Shown here: positions 1 to 9,175 of the stretch, piece after piece
Layout of the letters: every line of letters begins with the position of its first letter
Numbering within the stretch: position 1 is the stretch's first letter
DNA from: Rothia nasisuis
GTDB taxonomy: Bacteria; Actinomycetota; Actinomycetes; Actinomycetales; Micrococcaceae
Length of the DNA: 64,000 nucleotides
Direction of reading: 5' to 3'
NCBI RefSeq assembly: GCF_928381405.1
Contig: NZ_CAKMSB010000004.1
Coordinates: forward strand, 186,001 to 250,000
Translations under genes and position numbers: made by a program
The notes under the pieces: model-generated
Seen by the model: the letters and a program-made list of their open reading frames with translations, nothing else
Database searches by the model: none
What the model was told of the DNA's origin: nothing

Positions 1-739
1 TGGGGGGCTCACACATAACACCCGCCGCAGTTGCGTCCTTAAAGGTCATATCCTCTGCGCGAACCCGGGCGTGGATAGCCGGGTCAACCTGTTTCAGGTG
101 CAGGTAGCCAATGCGATCGGGGTACTTCTCAATCAGCTCAACCGAGGAAGCGCCGCCGTACTCCGCATGTCCGGTATCCAGGCAGAGAGTCACTAGCCTG
201 GGGTCGGTCACCGCCAGGAACTTCTCAATCTGCTCCATGGTTTCAACGTGGGAATCAGCGTGGGAGTGAAACTGCTGATAGATGCCGTAGTCACGCTGCA
301 GAGTTTCACCCAGACGGTTGTGGCCCGTAGCCAGGTCTTCCCATTGCCTCTCACTCAAATCGCGGGGTTCGATGGCCCCACCGGTCTTATCGTCACGCCA
401 CAGGGCGGGAATAACCACCATGTGCTGGGCGCCCATAGCTGCGGTCAGCTCAGCCACCTTGCGGGCAGGCTCCCAGGCTACATCCCACTGATCCAGGCCG
501 CGGTGGAAGGCGGTGAACACGGTACCGGCAGAGACCTGTAAATCACGCTCCTGCAACTCCTTGGCCAGGGTTGCGGGGTCGGTGGGCATATAGCCGTAGG
601 GGCCCAGCTCAATCCACTTGTAGCCTGCTTCTACCACCTCATCGAGGAAGCGCTGCCAGGGGGTCTGCCGGTCGTCCTCGGGGAACCAGACACCCCAGGA
701 GTCGGGGGCGGTACCGATGATGAGATTGTTCTCAGTCAT
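1..739 (-). CDS. iolE: IolE-like inosose dehydratase / sugar phosphate isomerase (partial, 3' end off the left edge)
   Basis: Reading leftward from the ATG at 739, 246 codons stay open to the window edge, so the C-terminus is missing. The start MTENNLIIGTAPDSWGVW, followed by HSHADSHVE, CLDTGH and IGYLHLKQV segments, matches the xylose-isomerase-like TIM barrel of IolE and related sugar epimerases, where His and Asp/Glu residues bind a divalent metal. IolE dehydrates scyllo-inosose (2-keto-myo-inositol) in the cytosol. The family normally has about 300 residues, so roughly 50 are lost here. It is transcribed away from the LacI gene from its own promoter region (740-840). An IolH-like isomerase role remains possible; the inositol context favours IolE. 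iolB is not in the window and could lie beyond the edge. Confidence 0.75.
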   Translation of the reverse strand, partial: MTENNLIIGTAPDSWGVWFPEDDRQTPWQRFLDEVVEAGYKWIELGPYGYMPTDPATLAKELQERDLQVSAGTVFTAFHRGLDQWDVAWEPARKVAELTAAMGAQHMVVIPALWRDDKTGGAIEPRDLSERQWEDLATGHNRLGETLQRDYGIYQQFHSHADSHVETMEQIEKFLAVTDPRLVTLCLDTGHAEYGGASSVELIEKYPDRIGYLHLKQVDPAIHARVRAEDMTFKDATAAGVMCEPP

Positions 740-812
740 GCTCGTTTCCACGCTTTCGTCGTCGGAATGTTGCCGTTATGTGGCTTAACGAGGCTGAAAA
801 ACCTCAGCCTAA

Positions 813-833
813 TATGTACTTACATACTATCAA
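813..833 (-). promoter_or_regulatory. Putative promoter/operator of the iolE-like gene
   Basis: A perfect inverted repeat TATGTA-CT-TACATA lies at 813-826. It abuts a TTGATA hexamer at 828-833 on the minus strand that could serve as the -35 element. The same 12-mer TGTACTTACATA recurs between the divergent iolC and iolH-like genes at 26536-26547. The conserved arrangement suggests a shared regulator site; the protein that binds it is not known. Confidence 0.5.
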
Positions 834-900
834 AGCTGGTGGTAGGGGTCACCAAAATTTGGTAGAGGGCACGATAGTTTTTCCAACTTTAACCAGCAAC

Positions 901-933
901 AAGCCCGCACCGCCCAAAAGGCAGTGCGGGCTT
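901..933 (-). terminator. Hairpin downstream of the LacI-family gene
   Basis: Arms AAGCCCGCAC (901-910) and GTGCGGGCTT (924-933) form a perfect 10-bp stem about 12 bases beyond the stop of the LacI-family gene. It probably ends that operon. No good U-run follows on the minus strand, so intrinsic termination may be inefficient. Confidence 0.5.
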
Positions 934-944
934 CGCACCATGAC

Positions 945-1964
945 CTAAACAGAGGGCAGGCGGGGCGGGGCGGTACTGGTGCGAACCACCAGAGTGGGCG
1001 CCTGCAAGTAGACCTTACCTTCGGTGTTCACAGTAGCGGCGTCCGCCTGCTTAATGAGCTCTTCTAAGGCCTGATTGGTGAGTTCTTCAATTCCGTAATC
1101 CACGCTGGTCATATCGAGGTAGGGCAGGCAGCTAATGGAGCTGTTGTCGTACCCCGCCACCGAGACGTCCTCGGGGACTCTTACCCCGGCTGTACGCAAG
1201 GTGCCAATCACGCCGCGGGCACACCGGTCATTAGCGGCGATGATTGCGGTGGGCAGATTCCCCTTCAGAACATCTGCGGCAGCAGTTGCACCCCCAATTT
1301 CTGTCATGGACCCTTCCACGGTGCGCGGGGCGAGCCCGTGTGCTGCCATTGCCTCCCTAAAGCTTTCGGAGCGTCGCTCCCCATTAGGGTGCGCCCCACC
1401 GCTCACGTGAAGAATGTCCCGGTGCCCCAGACCAACCAGGTGGTCTACCAGCAGGCGGATTCCGGCGGTGTCATCAGCACGGAAGTCGCAGACCCCGGCG
1501 GTCGGGCCCATCAGGGTAACAGCAGGTAATCCCTGCGGTAGGGCGGAGAACCTGGTGCCACTACCCTCGGCAGAGAGAATGCAGAGGCCTTCTACACGCT
1601 GGCTGAGGAGATCAGCAACCGCGTCCTGTTCTGTTCGCTGCTCGGTGAGCGGGGCAAGCACCAGAGTGAAGTTCTTGCGTTTTGCGTAGACGAAGAGCCG
1701 CTCAACCATGTCTACCTCAAACTGCTCTCGCATGGAGAAAATAATGCCCAGGCGGCGGGTGCGTTTACCCCTCAGTGCCTGGGCGGAGGCGTCAGGAAAG
1801 TAGCCCATGGCGCGGGCTGCGTCTTTGACGCGCTGGCGGGTTTCATCGCTGGCACCCGGCTGGTCACGCATGACGATGGACACGAGCTGGCGAGAGATAC
1901 CCAGTTCGTCCGCAATCATTTTCATGGTGGGGCGCACGGGGGTGGTTTTTTTCTCAGTTGCCAT
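945..1964 (-). CDS. LacI-family transcriptional regulator of inositol genes
   Basis: A 339-residue regulator starting at the ATG at 1964. The frame stays open further upstream, but the extra residues are low-complexity and overlap the neighbouring gene. Residues near 10-60 hold the LacI helix-turn-helix and hinge (MKMIADELGISRQLVS, then SAQALRGKRTRRLGI). The rest is a periplasmic-binding-protein-like effector domain ending in the usual GYDNSSIS and dimer-interface segments. Length is typical of the family. It is the third gene of a leftward unit after the IolG-like and Hyi-like genes, 43 bp after the latter. Palindromes with a central CG, the usual LacI operator form, lie at 3904, 3938 and 4080. 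Autoregulation and control of iolG/iolT are therefore likely. The effector is not evident; an inositol intermediate is an inference. Confidence 0.85.
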   Translation of the reverse strand: MATEKKTTPVRPTMKMIADELGISRQLVSIVMRDQPGASDETRQRVKDAARAMGYFPDASAQALRGKRTRRLGIIFSMREQFEVDMVERLFVYAKRKNFTLVLAPLTEQRTEQDAVADLLSQRVEGLCILSAEGSGTRFSALPQGLPAVTLMGPTAGVCDFRADDTAGIRLLVDHLVGLGHRDILHVSGGAHPNGERRSESFREAMAAHGLAPRTVEGSMTEIGGATAAADVLKGNLPTAIIAANDRCARGVIGTLRTAGVRVPEDVSVAGYDNSSISCLPYLDMTSVDYGIEELTNQALEELIKQADAATVNTEGKVYLQAPTLVVRTSTAPPRLPSV

Positions 1965-2007
1965 AGTGCCTATTGTAAGGTGAGTCGCCGGGTACCTGCC
2001 GTTGGGC

Positions 2008-2778
2008 TTACTGGAAAGCCTGCGCGAAGGCGTCGAGTGCCGCTGCGGGATCCGAGGACGCCCATGCCTCCATGGCGACGGTGCCCTCGTATCCCATGTC
2101 GTGCAGGGCGCAGGCAATGCCGGGGTAGTTGAGTTCCCCGGTGCCGGGTTCGCACCTGCCCGGCACATCTGCCACCTGGATTTCACCGATGAGAGGCAGG
2201 TAGGCGCGGGTGCGCTCGATAATGTTTCCCTCGTCAATTTGGGCGTGGTACATATCGAAGTTCATGCGCAGACCGGGGCTGTTGACCGCTGCCACCAACT
2301 GAGAAATTTCTTCGGACGTCGCGAATGGAGTACCCGGGTGGTCTACCCGCAGGTTGAGGTTCTCCAGGGTGAAGACGCGCCCTTCATTCTCACCTAGTTC
2401 AGCCAGGGCACCGAGGGTGTCTACCGCGCGGTGCCAGTCTCCCCCGCTGGGGTTCCAGGGGATGATGGGGAGCCCATTGGAATCCAGCCCGGTTCCGTGG
2501 ATATTAAGGCGCGGGCAGGTCAGCTGATCGGCGACCGCCAGGGACTGCTGGGCGGTTTCAAGGAGGCGGTTCACCCCGTCAGTAGTGAGTAGGTCCCCCT
2601 CGATGTAGCCGGTCATGGACGAAAAAGTTGCACCGGTTGCCACCAGGGCAGCAATATCTTTGGTGGTCCAGTTCCATATTTCTACCTCAAAGCCCCTGCC
2701 GTGAATTTCGCGGACGCGGTCTTCAAAGGGTAGGTCGGTAAAGAGCATTTCGGCACTGGCAGCCAGGGTGAAAGCCAT
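2008..2778 (-). CDS. Hydroxypyruvate isomerase-like TIM-barrel protein (Hyi/OtnI family)
   Basis: A 256-residue protein starting at the ATG at 2778, with AAGGAG just upstream. The family signature is clear: NFDMYHAQI near residue 170 and IGEIQVADVPGR followed by EPGTGELNYP near 198-218, as in hydroxypyruvate isomerase and 2-oxo-tetronate isomerase, plus a metal-ligand Glu in TLENLN. These enzymes interconvert small ketoses and tartronate semialdehyde. In an inositol locus the protein may act on an inosose-derived ketone or serve a side pathway. It lies 26 bp downstream of the IolG-like gene and is followed by the LacI gene, which indicates one operon. Family assignment is firm; the substrate is not. 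Confidence 0.8.
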   Translation of the reverse strand: MAFTLAASAEMLFTDLPFEDRVREIHGRGFEVEIWNWTTKDIAALVATGATFSSMTGYIEGDLLTTDGVNRLLETAQQSLAVADQLTCPRLNIHGTGLDSNGLPIIPWNPSGGDWHRAVDTLGALAELGENEGRVFTLENLNLRVDHPGTPFATSEEISQLVAAVNSPGLRMNFDMYHAQIDEGNIIERTRAYLPLIGEIQVADVPGRCEPGTGELNYPGIACALHDMGYEGTVAMEAWASSDPAAALDAFAQAFQ

Positions 2779-2804
2779 GGGTTTCTCCTTATATACGCCC
2801 TCTC

Positions 2805-3812
2805 TTAGAGGGCTACGGGTGCGTTGTTTTCACAGGACTGAATGCAGGCGAGAGCGATGGCGAGCGCCGCCTTGGCATCCTCACCTCGGGCGCCCTTAAC
2901 CTCACCGGTGCGGATTGCGGCAACAAAGTCGATGAGTTCGTCGGTGTATGCCTGGTGGAAGAGGTCGATGTTGAGGCGAGAGGTGTCTGCGGCGACACCT
3001 TCGACGCTGTAGTAGCGGGTGCTGATGGTTGCGGGGTCACCGGCAGTAACCATACCGGCGGATCCGAAGTATTCTCCGCGCACATCGTAGCCGTAGGCGG
3101 CAGAGAAGTTTGCTTCTGCGGTGGCGATGGCGCCGTTGTCGTAGCGGATGGTGACGACGGCGGTATCTAGCAAGCCGCCGTCCTTGTATTCAGGGGCGAC
3201 CAGGGCGTCTGCTACCGCAAAGACCTCGGTGGGGCGGGCGTCCTTGTTAATCCAGTTGAGGGTGTCGAAGTCATGGATGAGGGTTTCATAGAAGATGGTC
3301 CAGGGCTTGACGCGCTCGGGGTGGGCGAGGCCGGGGTCGCGGGTAAGGGAGCGGAGCAGCTGGGGGGTGCCGATTTTGCCGTCGTGAACGTATTCGCCGG
3401 CGCGGGCGAAGTCGGTGGAGTAGCGACGGTTGAAGCCTACCTGTAGGGGGACGCCGGCGGTTTTTGCGGCTTCGATGGCGCGGTCTGCGTCTTCGAGGGT
3501 GAGCGCCATGGGCTTTTCAACGAAGATTGCCTTGCCGGCTTCTGCCGCTGCGATAACGGTTTCGGTGTGGGTGAAGGCTGGGGAGGCGATGACGACGCCG
3601 TGTACGTCGGGGTTTGCCAGCAGGTCTGCGGTGTCGGTGTAGGCGAGGGCTCCGTATTTTTCGGCGAGCTGTTCTGCCGCACCGGGTACCGGGTCTGCAA
3701 CGGCAAGCAGGCGGGCGCCGGGGATACGCTGGGCGACGGTTTCTGCGTGGAAGGTGCCGATCCAGCCGGCGCCGATGACGCCGAGGTTGATGGTTTCGGT
3801 GGAGGAAGTCAT
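2805..3812 (-). CDS. iolG: Inositol 2-dehydrogenase-like oxidoreductase (Gfo/Idh/MocA family)
   Basis: A 335-residue NAD(P)-dependent dehydrogenase. The chosen start is the ATG at 3812, preceded by AAAGGAG. The longer frame adds 29 poor residues covering an operator. The N-terminus INLGVIGAGWIGTFHA is a Rossmann dinucleotide-binding loop. VEKPMAL near residue 95 carries the family EKP motif, and a His/Asp pair in LIHDFDTLNWI fits the catalytic site. Such enzymes oxidise myo-inositol to scyllo-inosose as the first step of catabolism. It is the promoter-proximal gene of a leftward operon (iolG, hyi-like, lacI) and is divergent from the transporter. Operator palindromes TAGCACGTGCTA (3904) and TAGCTCGTGCTA (3938) lie just upstream. 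Another polyol or sugar could be the substrate. Confidence 0.82.
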   Translation of the reverse strand: MTSSTETINLGVIGAGWIGTFHAETVAQRIPGARLLAVADPVPGAAEQLAEKYGALAYTDTADLLANPDVHGVVIASPAFTHTETVIAAAEAGKAIFVEKPMALTLEDADRAIEAAKTAGVPLQVGFNRRYSTDFARAGEYVHDGKIGTPQLLRSLTRDPGLAHPERVKPWTIFYETLIHDFDTLNWINKDARPTEVFAVADALVAPEYKDGGLLDTAVVTIRYDNGAIATAEANFSAAYGYDVRGEYFGSAGMVTAGDPATISTRYYSVEGVAADTSRLNIDLFHQAYTDELIDFVAAIRTGEVKGARGEDAKAALAIALACIQSCENNAPVAL

Positions 3813-3903
3813 GTGGGGTCTCCTTTGACGATGGGTGGGCAGGTGGGGTGACAGGGTGGTGTTACGGGGTGGGAGGGCTGGCGCCTTTTCACCCCCCATG
3901 AAC

Positions 3904-3949
3904 TAGCACGTGCTAACTCAGGTGACGCAAGCAATACTAGCTCGTGCTA
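3904..3949. promoter_or_regulatory. Two LacI-type operators upstream of the iolG operon
   Basis: TAGCACGTGCTA at 3904-3915 is a perfect palindrome with a central CG. TAGCTCGTGCTA at 3938-3949 differs from it at one position. They are 34 bp apart, close to three helical turns, and flank a TAGTAT hexamer that could be the iolG -10 element. A third perfect copy sits before the transporter at 4080. The LacI-family product encoded at 945-1964 is the natural binding candidate. Confidence 0.7.
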
Positions 3950-4033
3950 TGTTTCTTTGTCCAGGCGCTTTGTTAAAAAATTCGCCGACGGCGGTGTCAT
4001 CACTCGCGCACCAGAATTCTTTCATAAAAGAAC

Positions 4034-4091
4034 TTGTCTTAACAAAGTTTCAGTCGTAGGCTATGACTCAACCCACAATTAGCACGTGCTA
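4034..4091 (+). promoter_or_regulatory. Promoter and operator of the inositol transporter gene
   Basis: TTGTCT (4034-4039) and TAGGCT (4057-4062) are separated by 17 bp and resemble a sigma-70-type promoter. The perfect operator TAGCACGTGCTA at 4080-4091 would lie just downstream of the transcription start, a typical repression position. A ribosome-binding AAAGGAG follows at 4094-4100. Confidence 0.55.
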
Positions 4092-4106
4092 GCAAAGGAG
4101 TTAAAC

Positions 4107-5576
4107 GTGTCAGGTTCAACCCCCTCGCTCAGAGAGTCCAACCTCCCACCCCTCACAACCGGCCCCCACACCAAACGGCTAGGGCTCATTTCTATCGTCG
4201 CCTGCTTCGGTGGTCTCCTCTTCGGCTACGACACCGGCGTCATCAATGGAGCCCTGCGCCCCATGTCAGCAGAGCTCGGCCTCACACCACTCACCGAAGG
4301 TGTAGCCACCAGCTCCCTCGTCTTCGCGGCAGCCTTCGGCGCCCTCTTCGCCGGTAAAATCTCAGACGCATTTGGGCGCCGCACCACCATCATCATGCTG
4401 GCAATTCTCTTCTTTGTCGGCTCCCTCTTTGTTGTCTTCACCCCCGGCTTGGGGCTCCTCGTCACCGGTCGTATCCTCCTCGGTCTCGCCGTCGGTGGTG
4501 CCTCCACCGTAGTCCCCGTGTTCCTCGCTGAGCTGGCACCCTACGAAATTCGCGGTTCTATCACCGGTCGTAACGAGGTAGCTATCGTTACCGGTCAGCT
4601 CTCCGCCTTCGTCATCAACGCCATTATCGGCAACGTCCTCAGCGATCTCGCTGGCGTTTGGCGCATCATGTTTGCAATCTGCGCTATCCCCGCTGCGTGT
4701 CTCTTCTTCGGTATGCTCCGTATGCCAGAGTCTCCTCGCTGGCTCGTTGACCAGGGTCGTTACGACGACGCCCTCACCGTCCTCAAAACCATACGCCCAG
4801 CCGACCGAGCAGAGGCAGAACTCCAGGACGTTATCGCCATCGCACAGCAGGAAGAAAGGGCACCCGATACCGGACTGAAGGCGATTCTTTCGAACAAGTT
4901 CCTCTTCCGGATCCTGCTCGTGGGTATCGGCGTCTCAATGACTCAACAGCTCACCGGCATTAACTCCATCATGTACTACGGCCAGGAAGTACTCATCGAG
5001 TCTGGCTTTGCCGCTAACGCCGCGCTTATCGCCAATATTGCGCCGGGTGTTGTTGCGGTCATCGGTGGTTTTATTGCCCTCTACATGATGGACCGGGTTG
5101 ACCGCCGCAAAACCTTTGCTATCGGCCTAACCCTGACAACCACCTGCCACGTGCTGATTGGTATTTCGTCTATGGTGCTTCCCGTTGGTAACGCCGCCCG
5201 CCCCTTTGTTCTGCTCTTCCTGGTGGTTGCTTTCGTGGCGTCCATGCAGACCTTCCTGAATGTTGCCGTGTGGGTGTGGCTTGCTGAGATTTTCCCCCTA
5301 CACATGCGCGGTATCGGTATTGGTGTGTCTGTGTTCTTTGGCTGGATGGTCAACGGCTTCCTTGCCCTCTTCTTCCCCACCCTGATTAATGGGCTGGGTA
5401 TTACCGGGGTGTTCTTCCTCTTCGCCGGCATTGGTGCCCTCGCCCTGCTCTTTGTGGTGACGCAGGTCCCCGAGACACGCGGCAGGACCCTGGAAGCCCT
5501 TGAGGAGGACGTTACTACCGGTGCTATCTACGTCGTCAAGAAGGAGGATTCGCAGGCCACCATCAAGAACAACTAG
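4107..5576 (+). CDS. iolT: MFS sugar/inositol:H+ symporter (IolT-like)
   Basis: A 489-residue, 12-helix sugar-porter protein of the cytoplasmic membrane. The start is the GTG at 4107, seven bases after AAGGAG; an upstream in-frame GTG at 4086 lies inside the operator and lacks a ribosome site. Sugar-porter signatures occur in order: GYDTGVINGAL, GRRTT in loop 2-3, GRILLGLAVGGAS, PESPRWL after helix 6, QQLTGINSIMYYG in helix 7, DRVDRRK in loop 8-9 and PETRGRTLEALE at the end. The closest functional model is IolT of Corynebacterium and Bacillus, which import myo-inositol. It is divergent from iolG and carries the same operator, so induction with inositol catabolism is likely. A strong terminator follows. 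Confidence 0.85.
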   Translation: MSGSTPSLRESNLPPLTTGPHTKRLGLISIVACFGGLLFGYDTGVINGALRPMSAELGLTPLTEGVATSSLVFAAAFGALFAGKISDAFGRRTTIIMLAILFFVGSLFVVFTPGLGLLVTGRILLGLAVGGASTVVPVFLAELAPYEIRGSITGRNEVAIVTGQLSAFVINAIIGNVLSDLAGVWRIMFAICAIPAACLFFGMLRMPESPRWLVDQGRYDDALTVLKTIRPADRAEAELQDVIAIAQQEERAPDTGLKAILSNKFLFRILLVGIGVSMTQQLTGINSIMYYGQEVLIESGFAANAALIANIAPGVVAVIGGFIALYMMDRVDRRKTFAIGLTLTTTCHVLIGISSMVLPVGNAARPFVLLFLVVAFVASMQTFLNVAVWVWLAEIFPLHMRGIGIGVSVFFGWMVNGFLALFFPTLINGLGITGVFFLFAGIGALALLFVVTQVPETRGRTLEALEEDVTTGAIYVVKKEDSQATIKNN

Positions 5577-5595
5577 CTCACTCCTTAACCATCGT

Positions 5596-5628
5596 ATCGG
5601 GGCCCAGTCATATAGGCTGGGCCCCGAT
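5596..5628 (+). terminator. Rho-independent terminator after the transporter gene
   Basis: Arms ATCGGGGCCCAG (5596-5607) and CTGGGCCCCGAT (5617-5628) form a perfect 12-bp GC-rich stem with a 9-base loop. TTGTATC follows. It separates the inositol transporter from hsdR, which converges from the right. Confidence 0.85.
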
Positions 5629-5695
5629 TGTATCGTATACCCAGGTTTAACCCGCCAGGGGCAGCTATGTCGTAGCCCCTACGGGCATGCAAGAC

Positions 5696-8600
5696 CTATT
5701 CACTCTGCCTCTTACTCTTTTCTTCGGCTATGATTTCCATCTGCTCTAGAACGCGGCGGCGGGCTTCGTCCTGACCTTCCGGCGGATACTTGTGCTTGCG
5801 AAGCAGGCGTTTGACAACCTTGCGCAGTTTGGCACGCTGAGTGGGCTGAGAGAGCCAGTCCCGGTGTGAGCCCTGGATAGCTTTTACGATTCCGCGGGCG
5901 ATATCTGCCAGAGCGTCGGCAGAATATTCCAGTTCGGCTCGGTCACAAGCTTCGAGAGCGTCATAAAAAATCATTTCATCGTCGCTGAGGCCCAGCTCCT
6001 TGCTACGCATTGCTTCTTGCTTAAGCTCTTTACCCAGTTCGATGATGTGCTCTATGATTTCAACGAAGCTTAGCTGTGAGTTGTTGTATTTCGTGACGAG
6101 GTCCTGCAGTTTTTCGCCGTAGTAGGCCTGGCGGGTCTGGTTATGCCCGACGGTATCTCGCATTTGTCGCTGCATTGCCTTACGCAAGGCTTCCAGGGCT
6201 AGTGGTTCACTGGAATTCTCGGCTGCCTGTCGGGCGAAGTCTAAGTTGAGCTCACTAAGATCGGGGGCGGGAATTCCTGCGAGCTTGTAGAGGTCTTTCA
6301 CTTCACCGGTTTCAATGAGCCCTTCGGTGTAGTTTTCTAGCAGGCGCTTGATATCTTCGGGTACAGGCAGGCCACGGCTGGCCCGGTCTTCGGCTAGGTT
6401 CTTGGCTGCGGCTACACGTACTTCTTCGAAGAACTGTACATAGACCGTTTTCTGTTTAAGTTCTTTGACTTTGTCGTTCTCATGGGTAGAAGCAACAAAG
6501 TTGTACAGCCTGGTGACTTGGGAACTGCGTTCTACAAACTTGCTGTAGATACTCTTCTCTGTTTTTTGGGGACGGCGTGATGCTCCGTCAATAGAGTCCG
6601 AATCCTTAACGATGGGCTCGGTTACCTGGCGGTTGCTGAGCAGGAACCCCATAACCATGCGCAGGGCTGCAATACGGTCTGCTGGGCTAGGGCAATGGCT
6701 ACCCTCACCGAGAATTTTCTCTTTCCAGCCCTGGACAGGTTGTAGCAGGTATTCAATTTCGGTGATGAGATTGAGAGCGTTTTCCGCAGCGGTTTGCATA
6801 TCGTGCTCACCAGGTGCACCTACAGTATGGCTACTCGCATAGATGCCAAGGGCCTCACGCAAATTATCGATAATGGGCGCGTAACCAACGAGCAGGGCTT
6901 CCTGTTTTTCTTTGTAGGTTCGGTTGACGCGGGCAAGGGCCTGCATGAGCAGGGCGCCCTTGAGAGGGCGGTCAAGGTACATGGTGTGGAGCGCTGGCGC
7001 ATCAAACCCTGTGAGAAGCATTGACTGCACGATGATGAGCTCGAGCGGGTCATTGGGATTCTTCAGACGGGCCTGGAGCGTCTTTGACGCCTGGCCGTTG
7101 CGGGCGAACCGGGCAATATCCTCTTCATCTGAGGCGGATCCGGTGTAGAGCACCTGGATCTTTCCGTCGTTAATACCGCTTCCTGCCCAGTCCGGGCGAA
7201 GGGCAATGATGTGATCGTACAGGTCAGCGCAAACCTGCCTGGTCACGCCGACGATCATGCCTTTACCGGGTACTCCGATGAGCTGTTTCATGGAGCTACT
7301 GCGGATTTCCCAGTGTTCTACAAGGTCTGCAGCTAGTTTCTTGAGGCGGTTTGGTGAACCGTACATGGTGTTCATACGGAGCACAGCCTGTTCGGTCTTC
7401 CTGCGCTCTGCTTCGTCGAGCTCTTCAGTCATGCGCTCAGCAACATCGTTGATGTTTTCGATGGTTTCGCCGTCTGGCAGTTCCAGGGGAATGTAACGGG
7501 ACTCGTATTTGACGGGTACGGTGGCACCGTCTTTGACCGCGCGGGTGAGGTCGTAGATATCGATGTAGTCGCCAAAGACTGCTTGGGTGTTGGTTTCTAG
7601 CTTTTCGATGGGGGTGCCGGTGAAGGCGATGAAGCTGGCCTTAGGTAGCGCGTCGCGGATGTTGCGGGCAAAACCGTCGAGATTGTCGTAGTGGGAGCGG
7701 TGTGCTTCGTCCACCATGATGATGATGTTTGAGCGGTCTGAGAGCATCTGGTGGCTGAGACCGGCGTCTTTTTCGTCTTTGGTTTTGGCGAATTTTTGAA
7801 GGGTGGTGAAGTAGATGCCACCCTGCTGGCGCCCCTGTAGTTCGCTGCGAAGCTCAGCGATACTCTCAATTTCATAGGGGGTTTCCGGCAGGAAATCTAG
7901 GGTGGATGAGAAGGTGTTAAAGAGCTGGTCGTCAAGGTCGGTGCGGTCAGTGACGACGATGGTGGTGGGGTTGTTGAGGTGTTGGTTGCGCATGACGATA
8001 TTGTCGTAGAAGACCATTTCGAGGGATTTACCTGAGCCCTGGGTGTGCCAGACAACGCCGATTTGGCGGTTTCCGGTGACTGCTCGCATGGTTTCGGTGA
8101 CAGCGCGGCTTACGGCGAAATATTGGTGGGGCTTGGCGATGATTTTGGTGGTTTGGACGCCGCCCTGTTCATTGGGAACGCTGGTGAACACAATGTAGTT
8201 GTTGAGCAGGTCAAGGAAGCGTTCTTGGTTGGCAACGCCGAAGAGGAGAGCTTCGAGGGCAGTTTGGGATTCGTAGTCTGAGGGGTCTGGTGCTTCTGCG
8301 GTGAAGTCGATGAGTTCGCCGTCGTCGTCCACGTTCCAGACGGACATGTGGGTGTAGGGGGTGAAGGGGGTTCCGTAGCGGGCGGTGATGCCGTCGCTGA
8401 TGATGGTAAGGACGTTGTAGCGGAAGGCTAGGGGGAAGTCGCGCATGTACTGGTTGATTTGGTTGTGGGCACCCCGGAGGTCTGCGTTGGGGTCGCCTGC
8501 GCGTTTGAGTTCGATGATGCCGACGGGCAGACCGTTGCAGTAGAGCACGATGTCGAAGCGGCGTTCTTTGTCGAGGGTTTTGAGGGTGACTTGTTGGACG

Positions 8601-9016
8601 GCGAGCCAGCGGTTTTCGTCGGGATTGCGGCTGATGATGCGTACAGTGGGGTTGTATTCGCTGCCATCGTGGCGTTTGATGGTGAGGCCCTTGTAACCCT
8701 TGGTGATGTATTTGTGGGCTTCACGGTTTTCGGCTTTGGGGTCCACAGATGCGGCGGTAAGGACGCTTTCGGCGACGGTTCGTATGTCTTCTGGGGTGAG
8801 TTCGGGGTTGAGGCGGGCGATGGCTTCGCGGAGCATACCGGGGATTTCGAGGGTGTCGTTTTTCTCGCGGAGGTGCTCGTAGGGGAGCTTGCCGTTGATG
8901 TCGTCCTCGCCTCTGGCGTTAGGGGCGATTTGTGTGCCGTGGAGGGGTTGCCAGCTGAGTTCGCCGAGGATGTCGAGCGCGAAGCTTTCCCATTCTGATT
9001 CGTCGATGAATGCCAT
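5696..9016 (-). CDS. hsdR: Type I restriction enzyme, R subunit (HsdR)
   Basis: A 1106-residue restriction and translocation subunit starting at the ATG at 9016 after AAAGGA. An N-terminal PD-(D/E)xK nuclease is seen near residues 155-180 (FDIVLYCNGLPVGIIELK). The SF2 motor follows: Walker A HTQGSGKS near 325, DEAH in MVDEAHRS near 435, TGTP near 467 and motif VI QALARVNRTY near 695. The C-terminal helical region would dock on the methylase. With HsdM and HsdS it cleaves unmodified DNA after ATP-driven translocation. It is on the same strand as hsdM and hsdS but 6.8 kb away, with four accessory genes between. The frame is intact with all motifs present, so activity is expected. A palindromic operator candidate lies 160 bp upstream. 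Confidence 0.95.
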   Translation of the reverse strand: MAFIDESEWESFALDILGELSWQPLHGTQIAPNARGEDDINGKLPYEHLREKNDTLEIPGMLREAIARLNPELTPEDIRTVAESVLTAASVDPKAENREAHKYITKGYKGLTIKRHDGSEYNPTVRIISRNPDENRWLAVQQVTLKTLDKERRFDIVLYCNGLPVGIIELKRAGDPNADLRGAHNQINQYMRDFPLAFRYNVLTIISDGITARYGTPFTPYTHMSVWNVDDDGELIDFTAEAPDPSDYESQTALEALLFGVANQERFLDLLNNYIVFTSVPNEQGGVQTTKIIAKPHQYFAVSRAVTETMRAVTGNRQIGVVWHTQGSGKSLEMVFYDNIVMRNQHLNNPTTIVVTDRTDLDDQLFNTFSSTLDFLPETPYEIESIAELRSELQGRQQGGIYFTTLQKFAKTKDEKDAGLSHQMLSDRSNIIIMVDEAHRSHYDNLDGFARNIRDALPKASFIAFTGTPIEKLETNTQAVFGDYIDIYDLTRAVKDGATVPVKYESRYIPLELPDGETIENINDVAERMTEELDEAERRKTEQAVLRMNTMYGSPNRLKKLAADLVEHWEIRSSSMKQLIGVPGKGMIVGVTRQVCADLYDHIIALRPDWAGSGINDGKIQVLYTGSASDEEDIARFARNGQASKTLQARLKNPNDPLELIIVQSMLLTGFDAPALHTMYLDRPLKGALLMQALARVNRTYKEKQEALLVGYAPIIDNLREALGIYASSHTVGAPGEHDMQTAAENALNLITEIEYLLQPVQGWKEKILGEGSHCPSPADRIAALRMVMGFLLSNRQVTEPIVKDSDSIDGASRRPQKTEKSIYSKFVERSSQVTRLYNFVASTHENDKVKELKQKTVYVQFFEEVRVAAAKNLAEDRASRGLPVPEDIKRLLENYTEGLIETGEVKDLYKLAGIPAPDLSELNLDFARQAAENSSEPLALEALRKAMQRQMRDTVGHNQTRQAYYGEKLQDLVTKYNNSQLSFVEIIEHIIELGKELKQEAMRSKELGLSDDEMIFYDALEACDRAELEYSADALADIARGIVKAIQGSHRDWLSQPTQRAKLRKVVKRLLRKHKYPPEGQDEARRRVLEQMEIIAEEKSKRQSE

Positions 9017-9175
9017 GGTTCTGTTCCTTTGCTAGGGGGTGTCTTATCTGTTCCTAGCTTATGCAAGGGGAAATCATTGGGAGAAGTATGACAGTGATAA
9101 CGGGGCGTATCAGATGCTCCCTTGATGTTTGGGCGGGCACCCGCTGCACCCCCTCCAGCAGCAATAAACTGAAAA

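Noticed and set aside
1965-2237. N-terminal extension of the LacI-family regulator
   Set aside because: The extension overlaps the Hyi-like gene, is Pro/Arg/Thr-rich, and the HTH starts normally after the ATG at 1964.
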